From positions 52,599 through 116,598 of the forward strand of contig JBBRTV010000018.1 in NCBI GenBank assembly GCA_038243995.1: 64,000 bases of DNA, read 5' to 3'. Source of the stretch: Scleromatobacter sp038243995. Lineage in GTDB: Bacteria; Pseudomonadota; Gammaproteobacteria; Burkholderiales; Burkholderiaceae_C. Below the pieces are notes generated by a model that saw only the letters and a list, made by a program, of their open reading frames with translations, made no database searches and was not told where the DNA came from. The translations under genes and the position numbers were made by a program. Positions 8,679-17,338 of this stretch are shown one piece after another. Numbering within the stretch: position 1 is the first letter of the stretch; each line of letters begins with the position of its first letter.

Positions 8679-9251
8679 ATGAAATCGTCCGCCTGCAGCC
8701 TGGGCCTGTACCTTGTCGTCGCCACCGGTCTCGCCGCGGCGGCGGATGCGCCTGCGCCGCCGTCACCCGGGACGCCGGCCTCGATCTACGCGCCGCTCGC
8801 CATGGAAGCCGGCACTTGGGATGTCTCGGTGGCGTTCTTCGACCCCGCCACCGGCGCGCAGAACGGCGATGCGCGCGGGCGGCAGGTCAACACCTTGCTT
8901 GCGAACGGGCACTGGATCGTCGATCACCTCGTGGTGTTCGCGGACGACGGCAAGAAGGTTGCCTTCGAAGGCCAGGGCGCCTGGGGCTGGGATCCGGCAG
9001 GGCAGGAGTACGTCGGCAGCTGGGTCGACACCAACGACGGCGCGCTGCGCGTGGACCACGGCTTCTGGGTGGCCGAGCAAAAGACCCTGTATTGGTCGGC
9101 ATTGCAGCCCGACGGCCACGGCCACGCGGTGAGCTACCGCATGACCGAGACTTTCGCCGATTCGACGCGCACCCTGTCCTTCTTCCAGATCGCCATGCAG
9201 TCGGGCCGCCAGGTCAAGCTGGCGGAGATGACATTCAGCCGCCGGGACTGA
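8679..9251 (+). CDS. Secreted DUF1579-like protein
   Basis: 190 residues with an N-terminal signal peptide (MKSSACSLGLYLVVATGLAAAADA). The body resembles DUF1579: LAMEAGTWDVSVAFFDPATG, then WIVDHLVVFADDGKKVAFEG, GAWGWDPAGQEYVGSWVDT and MTETFADSTRTLSF. The family has a lipocalin-like barrel of unknown function. GAGGAG lies upstream of ATG 8679. It stands alone, converging on the minus-strand GST gene. The family call is from pattern only. Confidence 0.7.
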   Translation: MKSSACSLGLYLVVATGLAAAADAPAPPSPGTPASIYAPLAMEAGTWDVSVAFFDPATGAQNGDARGRQVNTLLANGHWIVDHLVVFADDGKKVAFEGQGAWGWDPAGQEYVGSWVDTNDGALRVDHGFWVAEQKTLYWSALQPDGHGHAVSYRMTETFADSTRTLSFFQIAMQSGRQVKLAEMTFSRRD

Positions 9252-9275
9252 CGCGCGTCCGCATGCCGCGACGCG

Positions 9276-10007
9276 TTACTGGACGTCGAGTTCGGGGTAG
9301 TGGCGGAAGATGCCCTGCTCGTTGAACGGAATCCGGCGCTCGCTGCGCAGGTAGGCGGCCACCTTGGGCAGCGCCCCGACGCGACCGTGCAGGTCGACCA
9401 CCCCGGGCGTCCTGGACAGCGCCATCGCCGCGGCTGTCGGGAAGGCGTAACGCAGGCCTTCGACGAGTTGGAACAGCGACAGGTCGGCGTAGCTCAGGCG
9501 CCCGCCCACGAGGTGGCGCGAGCCGGCCGGGTTGCGCACGACGATGCGCTCGAACCACTGCAGGAATTTCGGGATGCGCTCGCTGCAGAACTCCTTCGCG
9601 CGCCGCGACGCCTCGGGCCTCTGGTCCTCGTAGTACAGGCCGGCGCCGACAGGATGGTGCGTGTCGTGCGCTTCCGTCACCATGTCGGCGATGGTCAGCT
9701 GGATCTGCTGCGTCCATACCCGGGCCTGCTCGCTGCGCGCCACCAGCTTCAGCTGCGGTGCCAGGTATTGCAGGATGGCGGCGGTCTGTCCGACCAGCAA
9801 GTCGCCGTCTTTCAGGAAGGGCGGAGCGAACGGCGGATGTGTCACGTTGCGGTCTCCCATGAGATGCAGCGTGGCGGGCAGGCCTTGCCCGGCTTTTTCC
9901 GGACCGCGCGCCACGTCGATGTACGGCGCGCCGGCCGCCTCCAGCGCCAGTCGCACGAATTCGCCGCGACCCTGGACGGTCGGCCAGTAGTGAAGTTCAT
10001 ATGCCAT
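9276..10007 (-). CDS. Glutathione S-transferase family protein
   Basis: 243 residues. The N-terminal thioredoxin-like domain starts MAYELHYWPTVQGRGEFVRL, in the style of sigma/alpha-type GSTs, and has the TAAILQYLAPQL segment that normally follows the glutathione-binding S/T. A helical C-terminal domain carries SYADLSLFQLVEGLRYAFP, the N-capping/D motif region. Expected activity is glutathione conjugation or peroxide reduction; the substrate cannot be read from the sequence. It lies 42 bases after the DUF2272 gene on the same strand and may share its transcript. Confidence 0.88.
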   Translation of the reverse strand: MAYELHYWPTVQGRGEFVRLALEAAGAPYIDVARGPEKAGQGLPATLHLMGDRNVTHPPFAPPFLKDGDLLVGQTAAILQYLAPQLKLVARSEQARVWTQQIQLTIADMVTEAHDTHHPVGAGLYYEDQRPEASRRAKEFCSERIPKFLQWFERIVVRNPAGSRHLVGGRLSYADLSLFQLVEGLRYAFPTAAAMALSRTPGVVDLHGRVGALPKVAAYLRSERRIPFNEQGIFRHYPELDVQ

Positions 10008-10049
10008 GGGAGGACTTTAGCCTGCGTTCTCCTGCCGCGCCGTGCCCCT

Positions 10050-10907
10050 TCAGTCGACCCGCATGCGCCGCAGGCGCAATACCGCGATCCAGGGCCGCGA
10101 CGAGTTGACCGTGGCCGACACGCGGGCGGACTCGTCGAGCACGATGCGGCTGCGCGCGACCGACTGCTGCACGTTGCCGCCGATCGCATCGAGCCGGTGC
10201 GCGGCCGGGTCGACGGCGACGACCAGGTCGCAGTGCATTGGCGTGGCGCCGGGGTTGGGGCGGATCTGCGCGAGTTCGGTCGGCGGGCGATCGCCGTCGT
10301 GCGCCTGGCGCGTCGCGCAGATCAGGTCGCCGGGTTCGGCCGTCGCGGGAGTGGGCACCGCGGTCCAGGCCGAGACCAGGCCTTCGCGCGCGGCGACGAC
10401 GTAGTCGGCGTGCGTGTCGCTGAAGCGGAACTCCGAGTCGTCGAAGCCGGCACGTCGCATCACGGCGCTGATGAAGGCCGCCGACCAGGGCGGCGTGTCT
10501 TCGGGTGCGCCCCATTCCGGCAGCCATTGCGCCTCGCAGTGGTTCACCTGCGTGCAGGTGTGGCGGTAGGCGCCCGGGCCACCGGAATTCACCGCGTCCC
10601 AGTACTCGTTGACGACCGGGCACGTCGCGAGTTCCTGCTCCTTGCCGCAGCCGTCGTCGATGCGCAGGCAGCGTTCGCCCGGCAACTCGGCGCAGAACTC
10701 GTCGCCCGCGGGCACGCGGACGTCGAGGCGACCCCAGCGCACCCACTCCGTCTCCGCCGCGCCAACGAGTGCGGCGACCCGCTCGGGCGACACGGCCCTG
10801 GGCGCCACCGCGCGATGGGCGCAGCCGGCCAGTGCGGTCGCGGCGAGCAGCGACCACGGCCACCACTTGCGGCGTCTTGCGGGAGCAGGGCAGGCAGGTG
10901 GCGTCAT
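10050..10907 (-). CDS. DUF2272-like lipoprotein, putative amidase fold
   Basis: 285 residues from ATG 10907. The N-terminus has a basic region (ARRRKWW), a hydrophobic stretch and a lipobox LAGC, so it should be a lipoprotein. The body contains PPWSAAFISAVMRRAGF and FRFSDTHADYVVAAR, the pattern of DUF2272, and later PTPATAEPGDLICATRQAH and MHCDLVVAVDP, reminiscent of CHAP/NlpC-like peptidases. The cysteine in GDLICATR and the histidine in MHCD could be functional but I cannot assign catalytic residues. It has several paired cysteines (CAELPGERC, CTQVNHCE), fitting an oxidising compartment. Confidence 0.65.
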   Translation of the reverse strand: MTPPACPAPARRRKWWPWSLLAATALAGCAHRAVAPRAVSPERVAALVGAAETEWVRWGRLDVRVPAGDEFCAELPGERCLRIDDGCGKEQELATCPVVNEYWDAVNSGGPGAYRHTCTQVNHCEAQWLPEWGAPEDTPPWSAAFISAVMRRAGFDDSEFRFSDTHADYVVAAREGLVSAWTAVPTPATAEPGDLICATRQAHDGDRPPTELAQIRPNPGATPMHCDLVVAVDPAAHRLDAIGGNVQQSVARSRIVLDESARVSATVNSSRPWIAVLRLRRMRVD

Positions 10908-11139
10908 CGCGGATCCGTATGGCATGGCAGGGCATGGTAGCGTTCGGCCACAAGCTGCCATCGAGGGCCTGCATCGGCCTTCGTTTGCATGCCTGTCATG
11001 CGATGCCGGCCATCGACCGCGACCGCGACCGCACTGCAATTGGCGCTTTCGGTCCCCTAGTCGTCCTCCACACGTCTGGCGGAGTTTGCCCCCTGGCTCC
11101 TAGGATCGAGCTCCGATCAACCGTTAGAAGGAGCGGGCC

Positions 11140-12120
11140 GTGGCTACATCCCTACATCCGAATCTCGTTGTGCGACGCGCAGGCGCCGCCTGGTGCCGCG
11201 CCCTGCCGCAGGCCATCGTCATCCTCGCGGCCACCGCCGCGACCGGCTTCTGCCAGGGCGCGGCGGCGCAGGCGACGGTCCACCGCCACCTGATCTCGAC
11301 GGGCAGCGTCAACCCGGCCGCCCGCCCGCCCGACGTGTTGCCGCCGGCCAACATGGTTGCGCTGCAGGCAGTGATGACCCAGGCGCATCCCACGATCGGC
11401 GCCAATGCCGACGGCAGCGACCTGTGGCCGTGCTACGGCCACGCGACACCCAATGGTGACTGCCCGACCGTCGGCAACCCGGTGGTGCCGTTGCCGCAAG
11501 GCACGCTGGTCACGGGAAAACCAGCGTATTCGTGGGCACTCGAGAACGGCGACATCTTCGGATTCGGCCTTGGCAACGGCATCGGTTGCGATGCTTACAT
11601 CAATGGCACTACCGGCCTTGCGCCCGCGCAATACAAGCCTTGCGCGCAGCTCACGACGTTCTTCGAGGACGACACCGGCGACGCGGACGACGATCTCCTG
11701 CAGCGCGTCATCGTCAGGCAGGGGCCGAGCGTGATCTTCGACTCCGGCCTCGTCGATTTCGGTCCGGCCGGCCCGATCAACTATCCGGTGGACGTAGAGC
11801 TCTACTACGACGTCAATTTCGGTTTCTGGCCCGGTGCGGACTACGGACCGAACAACGGCAACTGCACGCCGGACATCGCCTACCCGTTGTCGGCCCCGGC
11901 TTTCCCGGGCCTGATCTACCAGATCGCTGGCGGCAGCACTTGCATGCGCCCCGTACCCGGCAACGCTCACGTCCACACCGAGACCACGCTCGCCACTCCC
12001 AGCTACCATCAAGTGTCCGGGCAACGTTGCACCGCCCACAATGTCGCCAGTCCGTGCTATGTGGTCACCTGGGCCAGGAAACACCACATCGTGCAGGACT
12101 GGGACGTCTTCCTCAGATGA
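11140..12120 (+). CDS. Secreted protein of unknown function, cysteine-rich
   Basis: 326 residues from GTG 11140, preceded by GAAGGAG. The signal peptide covers about residues 1-44 (VILAATAATGFCQGAAAQA). The mature part has about ten cysteines, an acidic central stretch (FFEDDTGDADDDLLQRV), and aromatic/glycine-rich motifs such as GDIFGFGLGNGIGCDAYING and YYDVNFGFWPGADYGPNNG. I do not recognise the family. The 10-base gap to the AraC-type regulator downstream suggests co-transcription. An extracellular or periplasmic binding or structural role is possible, but no function can be assigned. Confidence 0.75.
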   Translation: MATSLHPNLVVRRAGAAWCRALPQAIVILAATAATGFCQGAAAQATVHRHLISTGSVNPAARPPDVLPPANMVALQAVMTQAHPTIGANADGSDLWPCYGHATPNGDCPTVGNPVVPLPQGTLVTGKPAYSWALENGDIFGFGLGNGIGCDAYINGTTGLAPAQYKPCAQLTTFFEDDTGDADDDLLQRVIVRQGPSVIFDSGLVDFGPAGPINYPVDVELYYDVNFGFWPGADYGPNNGNCTPDIAYPLSAPAFPGLIYQIAGGSTCMRPVPGNAHVHTETTLATPSYHQVSGQRCTAHNVASPCYVVTWARKHHIVQDWDVFLR

Positions 12121-12130
12121 GCGAGTCGGG

Positions 12131-13147
12131 GTGAAAAGGATTCAGGTCTACGTCGTGCTGCCGCCGCGCGTCCTGCTGCTCGATGTGGCGGGGCCGCTGG
12201 AAGTGCTGCGCCGCGCGAACCAGGTGCAATCGGCCGTGCGCTTCGACGTGCACTACGTCGCCGCGACCAGCACGGTGCAGTCGTCGATCGGCCTGCCGAT
12301 CGCGGCGGCGGAGTCGCTCCCCGGCTGCCTGCCGGAGGCCGCCTGGGTCGTCGTGGCAGGGGACGTCGACGAAGTGATGCTGCCCGACGCGCCGGGCGGC
12401 AGAGGGCCAGTGAATGCCGACTCCGCGGACGAGGACGCCATCGTCGCGTGGCTGCGGAGCGCGGTGCAGCCGGACACGATGCTGGTCTGCATCTGCTCCG
12501 GCGCCCTGCTGGCCGCCCGCGCGGGATTGCTCGACGGGCGCGCATGCACGACGCACCACGAGAGCTGCGCCGAGTTGGCGCGGATCGCGCCGACTGGTCG
12601 CGTACTCGAGAACCGGCTGTACGTGTCGGACGGCTCGCGCTACACCTGCGCGGGCATCACGACCGGCATCGACCTGATGCTGCACATCGTCGGCGAGCTG
12701 ACAACGCCCTCGTGCTGCATGGCGATCGCGCGATATCTGGTGATGTACCTGCGCCGGGGCGGGGCGGATCCACAGCTTTCGCCCTGGCTGGAGGGGCGCA
12801 ACCATGTCCACCCGGCGATCCATCGCGTACAGGACGCGATCGCCGCGGACCTCACGCACGCATGGTCCGTGAGCGCGCTGGCCCGGCTCGCCTGCGTCAG
12901 CGATCGGCACCTGTCGCGACTGTTCAATGAGCACGTGGGCATGAGCATCGTGCGGTATGTGAACCGCCTGCGGATCGCGCGCGCTCAAGATCTCTTGAGA
13001 AAGACCCAACTGCCGATGGAGCATGTCGCCGAGCAGACGGGCTTCGGGTCGGTGCGGCAGTTCCGTCGCGCGTGGCATCGCGTGCACGCGCTGGCGCCCC
13101 GGGCGATGCGAGGCGATCCGGATGCGGTATCGCACCGGGCTTCCTGA
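12131..13147 (+). CDS. GlxA-family AraC-type regulator (DJ-1/PfpI + HTH)
   Basis: 338 residues from GTG 12131. The N-terminal DJ-1/PfpI-like domain (~1-200) has VLLLDVAGPLEVLRRAN and the nucleophile-elbow-like MLVCICSGALLAARAGLLDG, followed by CTTHHESCAELARIAP. The C-terminal AraC domain (~230-338) has two helix-turn-helix units, SVSALARLACVSDRHLSRLF and MEHVAEQTGFGSVRQFRRAW. Such regulators usually activate catabolic or stress genes in response to small metabolites. It may control the unknown secreted protein before it or the glycoside hydrolases after it. Confidence 0.9.
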   Translation: MKRIQVYVVLPPRVLLLDVAGPLEVLRRANQVQSAVRFDVHYVAATSTVQSSIGLPIAAAESLPGCLPEAAWVVVAGDVDEVMLPDAPGGRGPVNADSADEDAIVAWLRSAVQPDTMLVCICSGALLAARAGLLDGRACTTHHESCAELARIAPTGRVLENRLYVSDGSRYTCAGITTGIDLMLHIVGELTTPSCCMAIARYLVMYLRRGGADPQLSPWLEGRNHVHPAIHRVQDAIAADLTHAWSVSALARLACVSDRHLSRLFNEHVGMSIVRYVNRLRIARAQDLLRKTQLPMEHVAEQTGFGSVRQFRRAWHRVHALAPRAMRGDPDAVSHRAS

Positions 13148-13149
13148 GG

Positions 13150-13185
13150 GCCCCTGTCATGCGGCTGCGACCTGCCGCCAGGGGC
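13150..13185 (+). terminator. Hairpin at the end of the AraC-type gene
   Basis: GCCCCTG (13150-13156) pairs with CAGGGGC (13179-13185), with an inner GCGGC/GCCGC stem. It begins right after the stop codon. No T-run follows. Confidence 0.45.
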
Positions 13186-13553
13186 AGCGATGCTTCGATA
13201 CGTTGGCTTCCGCGACTCTCTGCGAGAACTTTCCGACGCTTGTCGATGCACGTCGCAACCTCTGGTAACTCAACACTGGTACGTATTGGTATTAATCCGG
13301 TGATAACCACATTCGCGGCTCGATAGAGTCCAGCGCAAGCCCGTCGCACTCCGCTCTGGGTCGCGGCGCGCGGCGCGCGGCGCGCGGCGCGCGGTGCACG
13401 GTTCGTCCGGCAGCGCACCTGTCGCAATTGATCGCATCCCCGTGCGCGCCCTCGCGAGGCGCGCACCCCGGCCCCGCACGCCGGTTCACCAAGGCTTCCC
13501 TGCAAGGAACGCCAATTCTTCGTCCGCATTTCTTCCCCGATCCAGGAGATCCC
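13186..13553 (+). promoter_or_regulatory. Intergenic region before the glycoside hydrolase genes
   Basis: 368 bases without a convincing gene. An AT-richer patch at 13255-13315 has three TGGTA words (near 13263, 13276 and 13286) and TATTAATCC, the most promoter-like stretch here and a possible operator. It is followed by a GC heptamer tandem repeat (annotated separately). A purine-rich CCAGGAG lies just before the GH18 ATG. Confidence 0.35.
13363..13397 (+). repeat. Tandem GC heptamer repeat
   Basis: Four copies of GCGGCGC followed by a fifth with one change (GCGGTGC), total 35 bases. Such runs expand and contract by slippage, and it lies about 160 bases before the GH18 gene. Confidence 0.85.
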
Positions 13554-14990
13554 ATGACGACACCTTGCAGCCCGAAGCCCGCTCTCCGAAGCGGCGTCCA
13601 TTCCCTGGCCGCGCTCGCGCTCGGCACCGCGATGCTCGCGCCGTGCGCGGCGTCCGCCACCGTGGTCGCACCGTACTTCGAATCCTGGGCCTATTACGGC
13701 GGCTACACGCCGAAAACGCTGATGGAGGCGAAAGCGAACGGCGGCGTGATGGGCGCGACGATGGCCTTCGGCATCTCGGCTGGCGCTTGCACGCTGGGCG
13801 GCGGCCTCGAAGCCATCATGAGCGGCGCGGGCAAGACCGACGTGCTGAACTTCCAGGCCGCAGGCGGCCGCGTGATCCTGTCGTTCGGCGGCGCGTCGGG
13901 CACCTATCTCGAGGCGGCCTGCTCCGACGACGGCATGTACGACCTCGTCAAGAGCATCATCGACACGACCGGCGCCAGGGCGATCGACTTCGACGTCGAA
14001 GGCGGGCAGCTCGGCAACGCCGCGCTCGACACGCGCCGCAACAACGTCGTCAAGCGCCTGCAGGCGACGTACCCCACCCTGTATGTCTCGTACACGCTGC
14101 CGGTCGACCCGACCGGCCTGCCGGGCAGCGCGCTGAGGGTCGTGCGCGGCGCCAGCAATGCGGGCATCGCGGTCTCGATGGTCAACATCATGGCCATGGA
14201 TTACGGCACCAGCGCCGACCAGGGCCTTCCGATGGGCGATCTCGCGATCATGGCCGCGAACGCGACCTTCTCCCAGTTGAAGGGCGTCTTCACCACCCGG
14301 ACCGACGCGCAGCTGTGGGCGATGATGGGCGTGACACCGATGATCGGCGTCAACGACGAGCAGAGCGAAGTGTTCCGCCAGGCCGACGCGACGCAGCTCG
14401 CGGCCTTCGCGCAGCAGAACGGCCTGGGGCTGCTGGCCTACTGGGCGATGCAGCGCGACATGCCGGGCGGCACCGACTACAACGATTACAGCCTGGTCAA
14501 CACCAGGCCCTACGAGTTCTATTCGATCTTCGCCACGCCGGTCGTGACGACGCCGGGGCCGGCCAACGGCAAGTACACCATCGTCTCGGCCTTCAGCGGC
14601 AAGTGCCTGGACATCGCCGGGGCGTCCAGGGCCGACGGCGCGCAGGTGCAGCAGGCGCAGTGCGGCGGCGCGAAATCGCAGAAGTTCGCGGTCAAGGACA
14701 TGGGCGGCGGCTGGTACCGGCTGCTCGATGCCAACAGCAGCAAGGCCGTGGATATCGCCGCGGCGTCCTCGGTCGACGGTGCGAAGGTGCAGCAGTACAG
14801 CGACAACGCGACGATGGCGCAGCGCTTCTCGATCAGGCCGGGTGCCGATTCGACGACCTACGTGATCCGGAACGAGAACAGCGGCAAATGCCTGGACGTG
14901 GCCGACTGGAGCACCAACGACGGCGGCAGGATCCAGCAGTGGACCTGCTCCGGCAACGCGAACCAGGCCTACCGGTTCAACAGGCAGTGA
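13554..14990 (+). CDS. Secreted GH18 chitinase-like enzyme with ricin-type lectin domain
   Basis: 478 residues with a signal peptide (~1-35). The GH18 barrel starts VVAPYFESWAYYGGYTP. Its catalytic motif is AIDFDVEG, with the acid at Glu149 and Asp145/Asp147 before it, so the DxDxE core is intact. LLAYWAMQRDMPGG closes the barrel. Residues ~335-478 form a ricin/CBM13 trefoil with repeats SGKCLDIAGAS, SKAVDIAAASS and SGKCLDVADWS. Expected substrate is chitin or another GlcNAc polymer, bound through the lectin part. It lies 52 bases before the GH26 gene, likely one operon for extracellular polysaccharide breakdown. Confidence 0.88.
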   Translation: MTTPCSPKPALRSGVHSLAALALGTAMLAPCAASATVVAPYFESWAYYGGYTPKTLMEAKANGGVMGATMAFGISAGACTLGGGLEAIMSGAGKTDVLNFQAAGGRVILSFGGASGTYLEAACSDDGMYDLVKSIIDTTGARAIDFDVEGGQLGNAALDTRRNNVVKRLQATYPTLYVSYTLPVDPTGLPGSALRVVRGASNAGIAVSMVNIMAMDYGTSADQGLPMGDLAIMAANATFSQLKGVFTTRTDAQLWAMMGVTPMIGVNDEQSEVFRQADATQLAAFAQQNGLGLLAYWAMQRDMPGGTDYNDYSLVNTRPYEFYSIFATPVVTTPGPANGKYTIVSAFSGKCLDIAGASRADGAQVQQAQCGGAKSQKFAVKDMGGGWYRLLDANSSKAVDIAAASSVDGAKVQQYSDNATMAQRFSIRPGADSTTYVIRNENSGKCLDVADWSTNDGGRIQQWTCSGNANQAYRFNRQ

Positions 14991-15042
14991 GGCACCGCGC
15001 CCCCCATCCCCGACATGCCCGCGCGATTTCGAAGGACATCGA

Positions 15043-16935
15043 ATGACTGCCCCTCCCTTCGCGCGCCTGAGCGCGCTCCTCGTGGTCGCCGGCGCGGCCC
15101 TGGCTCCCGGCCAGGCCCGGGCGGGCGATCTCGCCTCCGGGCGCTACACGCTCGTCGCCCTCCACAGCGGCAAGTGCATCGACGTTGCCGGTGCCGGCGT
15201 CGCCGACGGCACCAACATCGACCAGCTGACGTGCAACGCGGCCGCCAACCAGCGCTTCGACGTCACGGAAACCGCGCCCGGCATCTACCGGCTTCTCGCC
15301 GTGCACAGCGGCAAGGCGATGGACGTCTCGGCCAACGCCGTCGCCGACGGCGCCAACGTCCAGGAATGGACCGATAACGGTGGCAACGCGCAGCGGTTCG
15401 CCATCCATTTCTCGCCAGGCAGCACGACCGACTTCAACATCGTCAACGTGACGAGCGGCAAGTGCGTCGACGTGGTCGGCGGCTACACCACCGACGGCGC
15501 CAACATCCAGCAGTACGGCTGCAACGGCAATCCGCAGCAGCGCTACGCCTTCACGCCCAGCTATGTCGGAGCCAGCCTGCCCTCCGGAAGCTACACGCTC
15601 GCGAACAGGCTCAGCGGCAAGTGCCTGGACGTCGCCGGCGGCGGCGCGGCCGACGGCACCAACGTCGACCAGCAGGCCTGCGACGGCTCGACCAAGCAGG
15701 TCTTCGCGGTCAGCCGCGACGCCGCGGGATATTTCCAGCTCGCGAGCGCGCTGGGCGGCAAGGTGCTCGATGTCTACGGCTCCAGCCTGGCCAACGGCGG
15801 CAACGTCGATGTCTGGACGAACTTCGACGCCGACAACCAGCGCTTCGCGCTCGTCGACGCCGGCAACGGGCGCTACCAGCTCAAGGCCAGGCATTCCGGC
15901 AAGTGCGTGGAGGTCGCGGCCAAGTCGAAGAAGAACGGCGCCAACGTCGACCAGTCGACCTGCGGTGCGACGTCGAGATTCGAGCAGTGGACGTTCGCGC
16001 CCGTGGCCTCGACCACCGCGCAGATCCGCCAGCACATGCTCGACTACTTCTACGCCATCTCGGGCAACCACACCCTGGTCGGCGTCGAGAACAAGGACGC
16101 GGCGCATCCGACCAGCGATACCGCCAACGTCGACGCGCTGGCGGGGCGGCCGTCGTCTTTCTGGGGCGGCGACTTCGGCTTCGGCAGCTATGCGCTGCAG
16201 TACCGCGGCACCCTGACAGGCGAGGCGAAGAACGAGTTCGCCAAGGGGGCGCTGCCGGCCCTGATGTACCACGCCTGCGCACCGACGCGCGACGAGCTGT
16301 GCAGCTGGGACGACATCGGCGGCGCCAATCCGGCCAAGCTCACCGACGCGCAGTTCCAGCAATTGCTGACGGCGGGCACCTCGCTGTACAACACCTGGAT
16401 CGGACGCCTCGACACGCTGGCGGGCTACTTCCAGACCTTGAAGAGCCAGGGCGTCGTGGTGCTGTTCCGACCGCTGCACGAAATGAACCAGTGCGTGTTC
16501 TGGTGGTCGTGCCACACGGGCGTCTACGGCAGCGCCGCGCTGTACCGCCTGACGCACGACTACCTGACGAACGCCAAGGGCCTGGACAACATCATCTGGG
16601 TCTGGAACGTGCAGGACTTCAGCTCGCTCGATGCCGATGTCGACACGTATTCGCCCGGTCCGGCGTACTTCGACATCGCGGCGCTCGATGTCTACAACAC
16701 GGGGTATACCTCGGGCAACTACAACGCGATGCTGCGCATCGCCGCGGGCAAGCTCATCGCGATCGGCGAAGACCAGTTCGTGCCGAGCCCAGGCCTGCTG
16801 GCTTCGCAACCGAAATGGCTTTTCCAGATGCTGTGGCCCGACTTCACCTACGACTCGCGCAACGTGGCGGCGTTGCCGGGCCTGTACGGTGCCTCCAACG
16901 TGCTGACGCTCGACGAGATGAGCGGCTGGAAGTGA
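15043..16935 (+). CDS. Secreted GH26 mannanase-like enzyme with two ricin-type domains
   Basis: 630 residues. A signal peptide (~1-28) is followed by two CBM13/ricin trefoils (~28-170 and ~175-320) with repeated SGKCIDVAGAG / SGKCVDVVGGY / SGKCLDVAGGG / SGKCVEVAAKS units. The GH26 domain (~325-630) has FRPLHEMNQCVFWW, with acid/base Glu480, and LIAIGEDQF, with nucleophile Glu576. Both catalytic glutamates are in the expected order. Beta-mannan or a related beta-glycan is the likely substrate. The lectin repeats resemble those of the GH18 gene before it, suggesting paired enzymes for a mixed fungal or plant wall. Confidence 0.88.
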   Translation: MTAPPFARLSALLVVAGAALAPGQARAGDLASGRYTLVALHSGKCIDVAGAGVADGTNIDQLTCNAAANQRFDVTETAPGIYRLLAVHSGKAMDVSANAVADGANVQEWTDNGGNAQRFAIHFSPGSTTDFNIVNVTSGKCVDVVGGYTTDGANIQQYGCNGNPQQRYAFTPSYVGASLPSGSYTLANRLSGKCLDVAGGGAADGTNVDQQACDGSTKQVFAVSRDAAGYFQLASALGGKVLDVYGSSLANGGNVDVWTNFDADNQRFALVDAGNGRYQLKARHSGKCVEVAAKSKKNGANVDQSTCGATSRFEQWTFAPVASTTAQIRQHMLDYFYAISGNHTLVGVENKDAAHPTSDTANVDALAGRPSSFWGGDFGFGSYALQYRGTLTGEAKNEFAKGALPALMYHACAPTRDELCSWDDIGGANPAKLTDAQFQQLLTAGTSLYNTWIGRLDTLAGYFQTLKSQGVVVLFRPLHEMNQCVFWWSCHTGVYGSAALYRLTHDYLTNAKGLDNIIWVWNVQDFSSLDADVDTYSPGPAYFDIAALDVYNTGYTSGNYNAMLRIAAGKLIAIGEDQFVPSPGLLASQPKWLFQMLWPDFTYDSRNVAALPGLYGASNVLTLDEMSGWK

Positions 16936-17136
16936 GGGCGCGGCGCCTACTGCCTCTCACACGGGGCGCCGGCCGGCGCGAACATCCGAAAAGAGTGGCT
17001 TCCGCCGCGCTTCAAGGGGGCAGGGGATGGGCATGGCTGTAGGACAGTACGCACAGGCGGCTGCGAGCATGTCCTGCAATGGACGGGCGCTGCCCCGCGC
17101 ATCATCCATCCATCCCAAGACGACTCGAGAACCCCC

Positions 17137-17307
17137 ATGGACTCCATCATCGAATCCCGGCCCATCGCCAACCTCGAACACGCGGTCGCTTCGTTCCAGG
17201 ATGCCATCCCGCAGTTCGACGACGAGGCGTTGGAGCGCGCATTGAAGACGGTGAGCTGGAACCCGCGCGACCTGGCCAACTACCTGCGGTCGAACAGCGC
17301 GCAGTGA
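17137..17307 (+). CDS. Small 56-residue hypothetical protein
   Basis: ATG 17137 to TGA 17307. The product (MDSIIESRPIANLEHAVASF at the start, SWNPRDLANYLRSNSAQ at the end) is acidic, helical and without a membrane segment. Codon third positions are GC-rich, as in true genes here, but the ribosome site is weak (CTCGAGA). The gene lies between the GH26 gene and the convergent DUF1501 gene, 31 bases from the latter's stop. I do not recognise it. Confidence 0.55.
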   Translation: MDSIIESRPIANLEHAVASFQDAIPQFDDEALERALKTVSWNPRDLANYLRSNSAQ

Positions 17308-17338
17308 GTTCGTGCGCCGGCGCAATGCCGGCGCAAGA

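Noticed and set aside
13363..13397. GC heptamer run as a CRISPR or attachment site
   Set aside because: Contiguous units with no spacers, and nothing nearby suggests an integrase or Cas genes.
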